Positions 9,389-17,062 of a stretch of DNA of 35,781 bases are shown here, piece after piece. The notes beneath the pieces were generated by a model, which was not told the origin of the DNA, searched no databases, and saw only the letters and a program-made list of their open reading frames with translations. This DNA comes from Sulfurimonas sp. (GTDB lineage Bacteria > Campylobacterota > Campylobacteria > Campylobacterales > Sulfurimonadaceae), in NCBI GenBank assembly GCA_027082875.1, contig JALWTK010000184.1, positions 1 through 35,781 on the forward strand. Direction: 5' to 3'. The position numbers and the translations under genes are program-made. The number at the start of each line of letters is the position of its first letter. Positions within the stretch are counted from its first letter, which is position 1.

Positions 9389-9673
9389 ATGCAAAAAGAG
9401 TTAATCACAATTCCACGAGCTACTTTAGATATATATAATTATCAAGAAGATGGACTCAATATCTATGAGTTTGATGCGACAGAGTGTTCTCCTCCAGAAC
9501 CAATGATAAATACTATAGTTACTCTCGAGATGTTACAAGGAGCAAATGATATTTTAAAAGTAAAATATTTTCACGAACCAGTTCCACTCTATGAACGACT
9601 TTCAAATGATTTTTCTTATGAATCTCAAGAGCTAGAGAGTGGTGACTTTTTAGTTATATTTAAGAAAAAATAG
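9389..9673 (+). CDS. DUF2249/TusA-like small protein
   Basis: 94 residues, soluble. The segment from CSPPEPMIN (about 33-41) through HEPVPLYERL (about 67-76) to ESGDFLVIFKK at the end follows the layout of DUF2249 proteins, which share a fold with TusA/SirA sulfur carriers: a Pro-rich helix start, an LxGxxLxV strand, then (H)(D/E)PxPLY. In Campylobacterota and other respirers such proteins are often encoded near respiratory genes; their role is unsettled. One cysteine (Cys33) precedes the first helix, roughly where TusA carries its sulfur-binding Cys. The start is 14 bases after the previous stop, with AAAGG upstream. The family call is from pattern recall only. Confidence 0.6.
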   Translation: MQKELITIPRATLDIYNYQEDGLNIYEFDATECSPPEPMINTIVTLEMLQGANDILKVKYFHEPVPLYERLSNDFSYESQELESGDFLVIFKKK

Positions 9674-9679
9674 CACAGA

Positions 9680-9705
9680 TATAAGTAGAAGAAATTTTAC
9701 TTATA
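9680..9705 (+). terminator. Hairpin with GAAA loop ending the dnaE-flgS run
   Basis: Eleven pairs, one a G-T wobble, join 9680-9690 to 9695-9705 around loop GAAA (9691-9694). It begins seven bases after the stop of the last gene and a T-rich stretch follows. The stem is AT-rich, so it may be a weak terminator or an RNA 3' end stabiliser. Confidence 0.5.
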
Positions 9706-9722
9706 AGTTGTTTATAATTATT

Positions 9723-9762
9723 TTATCACATTTTACTCACATTAGTATTTATTATCACATTT
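9723..9762 (+). repeat. Direct repeats TTATCACATTT upstream of the heptaheme cytochrome
   Basis: Two identical 11-mers, 9723-9733 and 9752-9762, are 29 bases apart, near three helical turns. A partial third copy (ACTCACATTAG) lies between them. They stand about 90-130 bases before the cytochrome start, where an activator would bind. They may be operator sites; no regulator is assigned. Confidence 0.4.
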
Positions 9763-9798
9763 ACCATCTATTTACTTCTCTTTTAGCTACACTTAAAT

Positions 9799-9806
9799 TA
9801 TAAAAT
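9799..9806 (+). promoter_or_regulatory. Candidate -10 region of the heptaheme cytochrome gene
   Basis: Overlapping TATAAA (9799-9804) and TAAAAT (9801-9806) lie about 45 bases before the ATG, with a ribosome binding site GGAG at 9839-9842. This leaves a leader of about 35-40 bases. AT content is high here, so the assignment is tentative. Confidence 0.3.
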
Positions 9807-9850
9807 GTAATACTCTGCACGAATTTTAATATATATATGGAGAAGAGAAA

Positions 9851-12232
9851 ATGAAGAAGAAAAGCCTATTGGTTTCTCTAGCTGCTTCAGTTGCATTTAT
9901 ATCAATGACTGCCTCTACTGCTTTAGCTTATGACACGAACCCACCGTTCAAGTTAACAAAGCTAAAAAAGTATACAGAACTTGATGCAAATGGCAAGAAG
10001 ACAGTTGGTTATCAACCAAAAAATGAATATAATGTGTTTATCAACTATGAACTTGGTATGCACTGTGTCGGTTTTGCAATGGACTACTGTTGTGTAATCC
10101 CACCATACAACTCAATACAAGCACAGGCAATAGCTAGTGGTGCAAGTGGAAAGTTACCAAAACTGTTGACTCCAGATGATGATGTAAAGCTTTACTACTA
10201 TATGAAGGATAACTCATATAGTGAAGGTAATAAGATGCGTTACTGGAATGTACCAAAAGATAGTGATGGTGATGGTCACCTTGACTCGGCTGGTGATAAT
10301 GTTGCCAATTATGTTTGGACACACCTTTTTATATATAAAGATTTAGAGGGAACTATTCCTGCTGGAGCTACTAATAAAGATCGTCTACGTATCGGTCGTC
10401 AAGTTCCTGTTCGTGTAGATGCTGGACCTTCAGGTATGCCTCTTTCTGGTGGTTATCTAGTCTATGCTGGAAAAGATGGTGGTAATGTTGTAATGACAGA
10501 CACACTTGTTCCTGCTGTTAAAAATGTAAAGTTAGTATTAACTGCTTCTCATCTTTGGGATGCACTCGGTCTTCCTTTAACTGCATTTAATGATAACACA
10601 AGAAAAGGCTCCATCCGTTCTGTAACACAAAAAGATTTTCAACCATTTCAAAAGTCTGTAGTAGAGATGCACGATCGTAGTGGAAAAGGTATGAAAAATA
10701 ATGACGGATCTGATGTTTCTTATTTTGGTACGAACCCAGTTGATATCCCTAACTGTTATGCTTGTCACTCAAGAAATGGTAAAGCAGCACAAATGGCTAG
10801 AGATGAAGGTCTTAAGTATTCAGATAAAGAGTATAAGTACTGGAAAACATATGCTGATGAGTCAGATTATATGGCTAGACTTTCAGAGGCTTCTATAAAT
10901 ATTCTTTCACTTCATGATGCACATCATGGTACTACTTTCTTAAAAGAGTATAACTCAAATGCATCTGGTAATAGACTTGGTAAAACTGGTATGGTTAACT
11001 GTACAGACTGTCACGGTGACAATGTATCTGGAAATTTACAAGAGCCTCGTGTAACTGCATCTGGTTATAAAGCTGTACATGCTAAGCCGCTCTCAGAAGC
11101 GATTCACGGTTTTCACTTAGCTATGGTTCCAATGCCTGATGGTGCTGGTAGAAGTCAAGCATGTCAATCTTGTCACCCAACACACTTCCAAAATCCTAAC
11201 ATGAATGATGACTCAAATCCATTTCGTGTAACAGATAGATATGGTGAAGGTCGTTTTTCTAAAGGTGACATCAGAACATCTGGTGGTGGTTGTTATGTGA
11301 GACGTGATGCTCACTCAAACCCTAATGCTAAACCTCCTTTCTTCTTAAACAACTACGGTAAGTACCAACTTAACGAAGTTTCTATGAAAGATGAGCATGG
11401 CAAAAAAACTGAAATGCGCGGTCTATACTGTACAAACTGTCACACAAAAGTGGCACAGGCATTCCAAAACAGTGATAATATCACTCATGACAGTATTCAG
11501 TCTGGCAAGACTTTAAGAAATAAATCTCTTAAAGAGATCATTGCAGCTATTGCTGGTGGAGATGCAAAAGCATTTAATGCAATGGCGGACCCTAAAACAA
11601 CAGGTGACAATGATGTTCTTAAGTACTACTCTGAGCATAAATCAGCAGTACTAGTGAAAAATGTAGGGAAAAAAGGCAAATTAGATCTTAAGCCATGGAA
11701 TCACCCAACAGGTGGTAAGGTGCCATATAAAGCAGCTTCTGGTGGTAATGACTGGTGGTTAGCAGCAGCTGAGCCTCACTGTGCGGATTGTCATATCGCT
11801 CCATTTGTTGAGTCTGAAACTGGTGGAAAGTATTTCCCAATCGACTTACCTAACAAGTACTCTTTATACAGATACTCTAAAGGTCATGGAGATATAGCTT
11901 GTCAAACTTGTCATGAGTCTACACACGGTTTATACTCTACTAGATTTGATGGTAAAGAGCGTTCTGTTGACGTAACTACACATGAACAAGCACTTCAGTA
12001 CTCACCAGATGGTGAATATGCAGGTCCTGTAACATGTTCAGCTTGTCACACAGTAAACAAAAAAGGTGTTCCGGCACAACTTCAAGATACTGAGTATGCA
12101 AATGACTACTGGGCTGCAGTAACACTAGCACACTTTATGAGAAGTGGAGATCAAAAACTATCTGTGAAAGAGTTAGTGAAAAAGTATCCATATTCTAAAT
12201 CTACAAAAATTGTTACAAAAGGATGGAAGTAA
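9851..12232 (+). CDS. Secreted heptaheme c-type cytochrome with extra conserved-looking cysteines
   Basis: 793 residues with a Sec signal (cleavage likely after ALA, near residue 26), so periplasmic or exported. Seven CxxCH heme motifs start at Cys302, 384, 438, 527, 644, 684 and 729. The first 300 residues bind no classical heme. They contain Cys72 (after Met-His), a Cys80-Cys81 pair and a calcium-loop-like DSDGDGHLD (137-145). Between hemes 3 and 4, where an octaheme protein might hold another heme, is an isolated Cys481 with His488 (GGGCYVRRDAHSNP). There is no CxxCK and no long CXnCH as in NrfA or MccA, so those reductases do not fit. I recognise the N-terminal NYELGMHC...YCC style as recurring in uncharacterised cytochromes of respiratory bacteria, but know no assigned function. 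The CcsBA heme lyase lies two genes downstream. Confidence 0.9.
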   Translation: MKKKSLLVSLAASVAFISMTASTALAYDTNPPFKLTKLKKYTELDANGKKTVGYQPKNEYNVFINYELGMHCVGFAMDYCCVIPPYNSIQAQAIASGASGKLPKLLTPDDDVKLYYYMKDNSYSEGNKMRYWNVPKDSDGDGHLDSAGDNVANYVWTHLFIYKDLEGTIPAGATNKDRLRIGRQVPVRVDAGPSGMPLSGGYLVYAGKDGGNVVMTDTLVPAVKNVKLVLTASHLWDALGLPLTAFNDNTRKGSIRSVTQKDFQPFQKSVVEMHDRSGKGMKNNDGSDVSYFGTNPVDIPNCYACHSRNGKAAQMARDEGLKYSDKEYKYWKTYADESDYMARLSEASINILSLHDAHHGTTFLKEYNSNASGNRLGKTGMVNCTDCHGDNVSGNLQEPRVTASGYKAVHAKPLSEAIHGFHLAMVPMPDGAGRSQACQSCHPTHFQNPNMNDDSNPFRVTDRYGEGRFSKGDIRTSGGGCYVRRDAHSNPNAKPPFFLNNYGKYQLNEVSMKDEHGKKTEMRGLYCTNCHTKVAQAFQNSDNITHDSIQSGKTLRNKSLKEIIAAIAGGDAKAFNAMADPKTTGDNDVLKYYSEHKSAVLVKNVGKKGKLDLKPWNHPTGGKVPYKAASGGNDWWLAAAEPHCADCHIAPFVESETGGKYFPIDLPNKYSLYRYSKGHGDIACQTCHESTHGLYSTRFDGKERSVDVTTHEQALQYSPDGEYAGPVTCSACHTVNKKGVPAQLQDTEYANDYWAAVTLAHFMRSGDQKLSVKELVKKYPYSKSTKIVTKGWK

Positions 12233-12248
12233 ACCTTCCCTCTTTTTT

Positions 12249-12270
12249 TATCCCTCCTCTTGGCGGGATA
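12249..12270 (+). terminator. Weak hairpin after the heptaheme cytochrome gene
   Basis: TATCCC (12249-12254) pairs with GGGATA (12265-12270) around a 10-base loop, 16 bases after the stop. The following TATTATTTTA is T-rich but not a clean tract, so termination may be partial. Confidence 0.3.
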
Positions 12271-12348
12271 TATTATTTTACTAAAAGTGTATTGGTTAAT
12301 ATATTTTTACTAAAATAAACTTCTAATAAACCTCCAAGGAAACTCTTA

Positions 12349-13023
12349 ATGAATATTGCTATAAAATCTCTTTTCACCCTCTCTTTAATGAGTGCTACAC
12401 TCTCTGCTGAACTTGTGAAAACTTACTTTGAACATGGCGAACTAAAAGCTGAAACAAATTATGTGGATGGGACAAATACAGACATAAAAGTAGGCATAAA
12501 AGAGGGTGTAGAAAAAGTTTACTATGAGATGGGTGCCTTAGCTTATGAAGTGAACTACAGCAATGATAAACGCAATGGTAAATTAACATGGTATGACAAA
12601 GAAGGTAATAAACTAGCAGATATGTTCTATAATCATGGAAAGTTAGATGGATTAGAGCAGTCATACTTCCCCAGTGGACAAATTAAACATACAGTTTTTT
12701 ATAAAAATGACAAGAAAGAGGGAATACAAAAAGAGTTCTTTGAAAACGGACAGTTAGCTCTTGAAGTGATGTATAAAAATAATAAAAAAGAGGGACTTCA
12801 AAAAGAGTATACAGAAGATGGTAAACTCTTTAGCGAAGTGAACTATAAAAATAACTATAAAGAGGGGCTGCAACAGTGGTTCAACGACAAAGCTAAAGTT
12901 ATTAAAACTGTTCTTTATAAAATGGATAGACCTATTGAGGTTATGAAAAAACTCGAAGAGAAAAAAGAGGAACCCAATGTTCTCATTCAAGGAATGGATT
13001 TCTCTCCAAAAAAACCAGAGTAA
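12349..13023 (+). CDS. Secreted MORN-type repeat protein (YwqK-like)
   Basis: 224 residues with a signal peptide (about 1-20, ending ATLSA). The body is a tandem array of MORN_2-type units of about 23-25 residues, each with a core like (D/N)GK...Y..NGK followed by KKEG or KEGL (for example KKEGIQKEFFENGQLALEV and KKEGLQKEYTEDGKLFSEV). A charged tail (about 190-224) ends it. Databases often call this fold toxin-antitoxin YwqK family antitoxin, but nothing here indicates a toxin pair; a periplasmic or surface beta-repeat scaffold is the plain reading. Ribosome binding site AAGGA (12336-12340) fixes the start. It sits between the heptaheme cytochrome and its putative heme lyase, so it may help fold, anchor or present the cytochrome; that is inference. 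Confidence 0.82.
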   Translation: MNIAIKSLFTLSLMSATLSAELVKTYFEHGELKAETNYVDGTNTDIKVGIKEGVEKVYYEMGALAYEVNYSNDKRNGKLTWYDKEGNKLADMFYNHGKLDGLEQSYFPSGQIKHTVFYKNDKKEGIQKEFFENGQLALEVMYKNNKKEGLQKEYTEDGKLFSEVNYKNNYKEGLQQWFNDKAKVIKTVLYKMDRPIEVMKKLEEKKEEPNVLIQGMDFSPKKPE

Positions 13024-13034
13024 ACAGTACTCTT

Positions 13035-13068
13035 TAGGCATTAGACACCATCTATTTGCTAATGCCTA
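13035..13068 (+). terminator. Ten-base-pair hairpin before ccsBA
   Basis: TAGGCATTAG (13035-13044) pairs perfectly with CTAATGCCTA (13059-13068) around a 14-base loop, 11 bases after the repeat-protein stop. An AT-rich stretch with six Ts (13078-13083) follows shortly. It may attenuate transcription into ccsBA, giving more cytochrome than lyase, or terminate it. Confidence 0.5.
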
Positions 13069-13101
13069 CTACAATAATTTTTTAACTTTCAAGGATATAT
13101 A

Positions 13102-16100
13102 ATGAAACAATTTTTATCTTTCATCTCTTCGATGAAAACTATGGCTATTCTTATGCTTATTTTTGCAGTATCAATTGGGTATGCAACTATAGTTGAGAAT
13201 GATTTTGGCACTATGACAGCTAAAGCTGAAATATATAATGCACATTGGTTTGAAGTACTTTTAGGGCTTCTAGCAATAAATCTTATGTTTAATATCTACA
13301 AATATAAGATGTACACACTTAAAAAAGCCCCTATATTTATTTTTCATATTGGTTTTTTAGTGATTCTTTTTGGTGCAGCTGTGACTCGTTATGTTGGCTT
13401 TGAAGGGAGTATGCATATTCGCGAGGGTGGTGAAGCCTCCTCTATCGTAAGTGCAGAAACATTTGTAACTCTTCAAGAAAGTGCAAAGGGTGAAAAATCT
13501 GAAGCTCACAAAGTAGCCTATCTTTCAGTAAGAGGAGATAATAGTCTCTCTTTATCAACAACTTTAGACGATAAAAAAGTGACTGTTGATCTAGTGAAGT
13601 ATATTCCAGATGCTGTAGAAACTTTAGTAGAAGATAAGGAGCATGGAAAGCCAATAGCAAAGTTTATGGTGACAGCACAAGGGAAAGGAAAGCCAGTTGC
13701 ATTAAAGCAGGGTGATTACTTTGATGGTGGATCATTTATTTTAGACTTCGGTTCAAATAAGACATTTGACAAGCCAGTAGTGAAAATCTCACTCAAGGGT
13801 GAAAAACCCTATATAGAACATCAAGATAAGCTTTCATTTTTTAGAATGGCAGACCGTTCCAAGGGTGAGTTACAAGCAAATGCAAAAGATGAACTAAATC
13901 AGAGAGTACTTTATAGTATGGCCAATGGTGGAAGTTTTGTACTACGTGACTTTATGTCTCATGCTTCTACAAAGCTTGTGAGTAATTCAGAGTCTCGAAT
14001 GAATAGAAAGATGCGCATGAACTCAGGTGGTGTAGATGCTCTTCGTTTTAATGTAACGCTAGATGGAAAGAGTAAAAAAGTACTTGTTTATGGTCGTAAA
14101 GGTGCTATAGGAATACCAACAGATGTTTCTATTGATGGCGTTACAATATCTCTGGCCTTTGGTGCAAGAGATATTCAGTTACCATTTAAGATAAAACTTT
14201 TAGACTTTCAACTTGATCGTTATCCTGGTTCTATGTCTCCAGCATCTTATGCGAGTGAAGTTGTTCTTATTGATAAAGAGAAGGGAATAAATATGCCATA
14301 CAGAATTTATATGAATCACATCTTAGAACACCGTGGATATAGATTTTTTCAAGCTTCTTACGATAGAGATGAAAAGGGTACTATTCTTTCAGTCAATAAT
14401 GACCCAGGAACACTCCCTGCATATATAGGTTATTTACTTTTAGCTATTGGAATGTTTTGGTCACTTTTTTCTAAAAAACATAGATTTGCAAAACTTACAG
14501 ATAAGGCTATAAAGGCGAGTGCAAAGAGAATCGCTCCTGCTCTTTTAGCACTCTCAGTTGCCTTTATCTCTACACCATCAACTGCAGGTGATTTAGACCC
14601 AGCACTTAAGACTATTCTCGCGTTTAACAAGCATCATGCAGATGCGTTTGGAAAGCTTATTGTTCAAGATACGAAAGGGCGAATGAAGCCTATGAATACT
14701 CTTGCAATGGAAATCTTAGCTAAGATGCATAGAAGTGCAAATCTCAAAATAGGCTCTAAGTCTTTAAATGCAGACCAAGTGATACTAGGGATGATGATTC
14801 GCCCTGATATCTATAGAGACATAAAACTCATCCGTACTGGTGATGCTAAAGTCAATGATGCTATAGGTGCAAAGCATAATGCAAAATATGTCTCATTCTC
14901 ACAGTTCTTTCAAGATGCAGAGGGAATGAGAGGTTATAAACTTAGTGAGCTTGTAGATGCTGCAGCAAGAAAAGCACCAAAAGATAGAAACAAATTAGAC
15001 AAAGCAGCACTTAAGGTTGATGAAAAAGTAAATGTTGCCTATATGGTGTTTACAGGTTCTCTTCTAAAAATCTGGCCACAACCAAACGATGTAAATAATA
15101 AATGGTTCGCAACAATAGAGGCACTAAAAACATTCAAACCTGCAGAAGGTTTAGTAGTTAGAGATGATGCAGTCACTTACTTCACAGCAGTAGATGAGGC
15201 TTTAAGTAGTGGCAAGTGGAAGGATGCTGATAAAGCCTTAAAAAAGATCGCTGCTTATCAACATAAGTATGGTGAAGCTGTTTATCCAAGCGCAAATAAG
15301 ATAAAAGCAGAACTTTTTTATAATAGTACAAATATTTTTGAGCTTCTCTGGCCACTCTATTTCGTGATGGGATTTGTACTTCTTTTTGCAAGTTTTGCAA
15401 ATATCATCTACCCAAAAATAAAGATGAAACTACTCTCTCGCGGTGCATTAGGTCTTTTAGTAGTCTTTTTCTTACTTCATACTATGGGACTAGCACTGCG
15501 TTGGTATATTTCAGGACACGCTCCATGGAGTAACGGTTTTGAGTCTATGACATATATCGCTTGGGCAACTGTTCTTGCTGGATTTATCTTCTCAAAACAC
15601 TCGCCTATTACCTTAGCAGCTACGGCGATACTTGCAGGGCTTATTCTCTTTGTGGCGCACCTTAGCTGGATGAATCCTCAGGTGACAAACCTTGTGCCTG
15701 TACTGAACTCTTACTGGTTAAGTATACATGTGAGTATGATTACCGCTTCGTATGGTTTCTTAGGTCTTGGAGCACTTCTTGGTTTCATCACTGTACTTCT
15801 TTATGCTATAGCTACAGAGAAAAATAGTGAGCAAATAGCACTTTCTATCAAAGAGCTTAACGCCATCAACGAGATGAGTCTAATGGTAGGACTTGTTCTT
15901 CTTACCGTTGGTAACTTCTTAGGTGGTGTCTGGGCAAATGAGTCTTGGGGACGATACTGGGGTTGGGATCCAAAAGAGACATGGGCACTTGTAACTATCT
16001 TAGTATATGCTGTGGTAGTACACTTGCGTTTTATCAAGTCTATCTATAACGAGTTTAACTACAGTGTGATCTCACTACTCTCGTTTACATCGGTGCTTAT

Positions 16101-16248
16101 GACATACTTCGGAGTGAACTACTACCTCGCTGGAATGCACTCTTATGCAAAGGGTGATCCTGTTCCTATTCCTGATTTTGTGCCTGTGAGTTATAGTATC
16201 TTAGCGATAGTTATTCTTCTTGCATTTAGAAACAAAAAAATAGCATAA
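13102..16248 (+). CDS. ccsBA: Fused CcsB-CcsA cytochrome c synthase (heme lyase)
   Basis: 1048 residues, the fused system II cytochrome c biogenesis protein typical of Campylobacterota. It exports heme and attaches it to CxxCH motifs in the periplasm. The N-terminal CcsB/ResB part has several membrane helices and a transmembrane His82 (FIFHIGFLVILFG), then a large periplasmic domain. The C-terminal CcsA part has His793 (HTMGLALRW) in a membrane helix. The tryptophan-rich WWD heme site at 944-963 (WANESWGRYWGWDPKETW) is flanked by external heme ligands His876 and His1013. All four key histidines are present. Ribosome binding site AAGGA is at 13091-13095. Position behind a multiheme cytochrome suggests a dedicated lyase, as with CcsA1 or NrfI in Wolinella, but it could be the general housekeeping enzyme. 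Confidence 0.95.
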   Translation: MKQFLSFISSMKTMAILMLIFAVSIGYATIVENDFGTMTAKAEIYNAHWFEVLLGLLAINLMFNIYKYKMYTLKKAPIFIFHIGFLVILFGAAVTRYVGFEGSMHIREGGEASSIVSAETFVTLQESAKGEKSEAHKVAYLSVRGDNSLSLSTTLDDKKVTVDLVKYIPDAVETLVEDKEHGKPIAKFMVTAQGKGKPVALKQGDYFDGGSFILDFGSNKTFDKPVVKISLKGEKPYIEHQDKLSFFRMADRSKGELQANAKDELNQRVLYSMANGGSFVLRDFMSHASTKLVSNSESRMNRKMRMNSGGVDALRFNVTLDGKSKKVLVYGRKGAIGIPTDVSIDGVTISLAFGARDIQLPFKIKLLDFQLDRYPGSMSPASYASEVVLIDKEKGINMPYRIYMNHILEHRGYRFFQASYDRDEKGTILSVNNDPGTLPAYIGYLLLAIGMFWSLFSKKHRFAKLTDKAIKASAKRIAPALLALSVAFISTPSTAGDLDPALKTILAFNKHHADAFGKLIVQDTKGRMKPMNTLAMEILAKMHRSANLKIGSKSLNADQVILGMMIRPDIYRDIKLIRTGDAKVNDAIGAKHNAKYVSFSQFFQDAEGMRGYKLSELVDAAARKAPKDRNKLDKAALKVDEKVNVAYMVFTGSLLKIWPQPNDVNNKWFATIEALKTFKPAEGLVVRDDAVTYFTAVDEALSSGKWKDADKALKKIAAYQHKYGEAVYPSANKIKAELFYNSTNIFELLWPLYFVMGFVLLFASFANIIYPKIKMKLLSRGALGLLVVFFLLHTMGLALRWYISGHAPWSNGFESMTYIAWATVLAGFIFSKHSPITLAATAILAGLILFVAHLSWMNPQVTNLVPVLNSYWLSIHVSMITASYGFLGLGALLGFITVLLYAIATEKNSEQIALSIKELNAINEMSLMVGLVLLTVGNFLGGVWANESWGRYWGWDPKETWALVTILVYAVVVHLRFIKSIYNEFNYSVISLLSFTSVLMTYFGVNYYLAGMHSYAKGDPVPIPDFVPVSYSILAIVILLAFRNKKIA

Positions 16249-16259
16249 GAGAAGAGGCC

Positions 16260-16961
16260 ATGGAATTTCAAGGCTTCCCTAAGACAGCACTTTCTTTTTT
16301 AAAGAAGATCAAGAAAAACAACAACAAAGAGTGGTTTGCAACTCACAAGTCTGAGTACGAAATCGCTATCTTAAACCCCTCTCGAGCATTTGTAGTCGAG
16401 ATGGGTGAACACCTCCAAGCTCTAGTTCCCACTATAAACGCAGAACCAAAGATAAACAAATCTCTCTATCGCATCTACAGAGACACAAGAAGAATGGGTG
16501 CAAATAAGATGCCCATCAAAGAGCGAATAGGTGTGATCTTCTGGCAGGGAAATAACAAGCGTATGCAGAGCTCTAGTTTTTATATGCACTTCTCCCCAGA
16601 AGAGCTTATGGTAGCCGTAGGTGTGAGATGGTTTGAAAAACCTATGCTTGATGCTTTTCGTGAGTACATCAAGGATGATAGTAAACGCGAAGAACTCCAC
16701 CATATACTCTCAGATATCAAAAACAAGGCAAAGGGTTACACTCACTTAGAAAAAGGCTATAAACGCTATCCAAGAGGTTTTGATGCTACTATGTCGCATG
16801 TTGATCTATCTCTCTATAAAGGCATGGCTACTTTTAAAACACTTGATCCTAAACTCATAGAAGATGGTGATAAACTTATTGAGACACTTTACGAGATATA
16901 TGAAGATATGCTGCCTCTGCAACAGTATATGTATGAGGTGAGTTTATCCATTAAACTTTAG
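16260..16961 (+). CDS. DUF2461/TIGR02453 family protein
   Basis: 233 residues, soluble. The family signature is clear: an N-terminal FLKKIKKNNNKEWF segment, then KSLYRIYRDTRRMGANKMPIKE, and FYMHFSPEELMVAVGVRWF in the middle. This is the widespread DUF2461 family, whose biochemical role is unknown to me. Its start is 11 bases after the ccsBA stop with a GAGG ribosome binding site, so it is probably cotranscribed with the lyase. No signal peptide or membrane segment is seen, so it should be cytoplasmic and a direct role in cytochrome maturation is not evident. Confidence 0.88.
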   Translation: MEFQGFPKTALSFLKKIKKNNNKEWFATHKSEYEIAILNPSRAFVVEMGEHLQALVPTINAEPKINKSLYRIYRDTRRMGANKMPIKERIGVIFWQGNNKRMQSSSFYMHFSPEELMVAVGVRWFEKPMLDAFREYIKDDSKREELHHILSDIKNKAKGYTHLEKGYKRYPRGFDATMSHVDLSLYKGMATFKTLDPKLIEDGDKLIETLYEIYEDMLPLQQYMYEVSLSIKL

Positions 16962-17062
16962 CATAGATTATCAAAAAGTTACAGGGTATTTAAAAGTCTA
17001 GTTTTTAGAAGTGGCTTATAGTTTATTAACAACAAAAAAGGCATAATAGATTACTGATAACT

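Noticed and set aside
9851..12232. Octaheme sulfite reductase MccA
   Set aside because: Seven CxxCH plus a nearby CcsBA recalled MccA, but every Cys-His pair belongs to a CxxCH motif and there is no CX15CH or CX17CH site. Genes mccB, mccC and mccD are absent.
12349..13023. Toxin-antitoxin antitoxin (YwqK)
   Set aside because: The family name is inherited from annotation. The protein is secreted, is made of MORN-type repeats and has no toxin-like neighbour.
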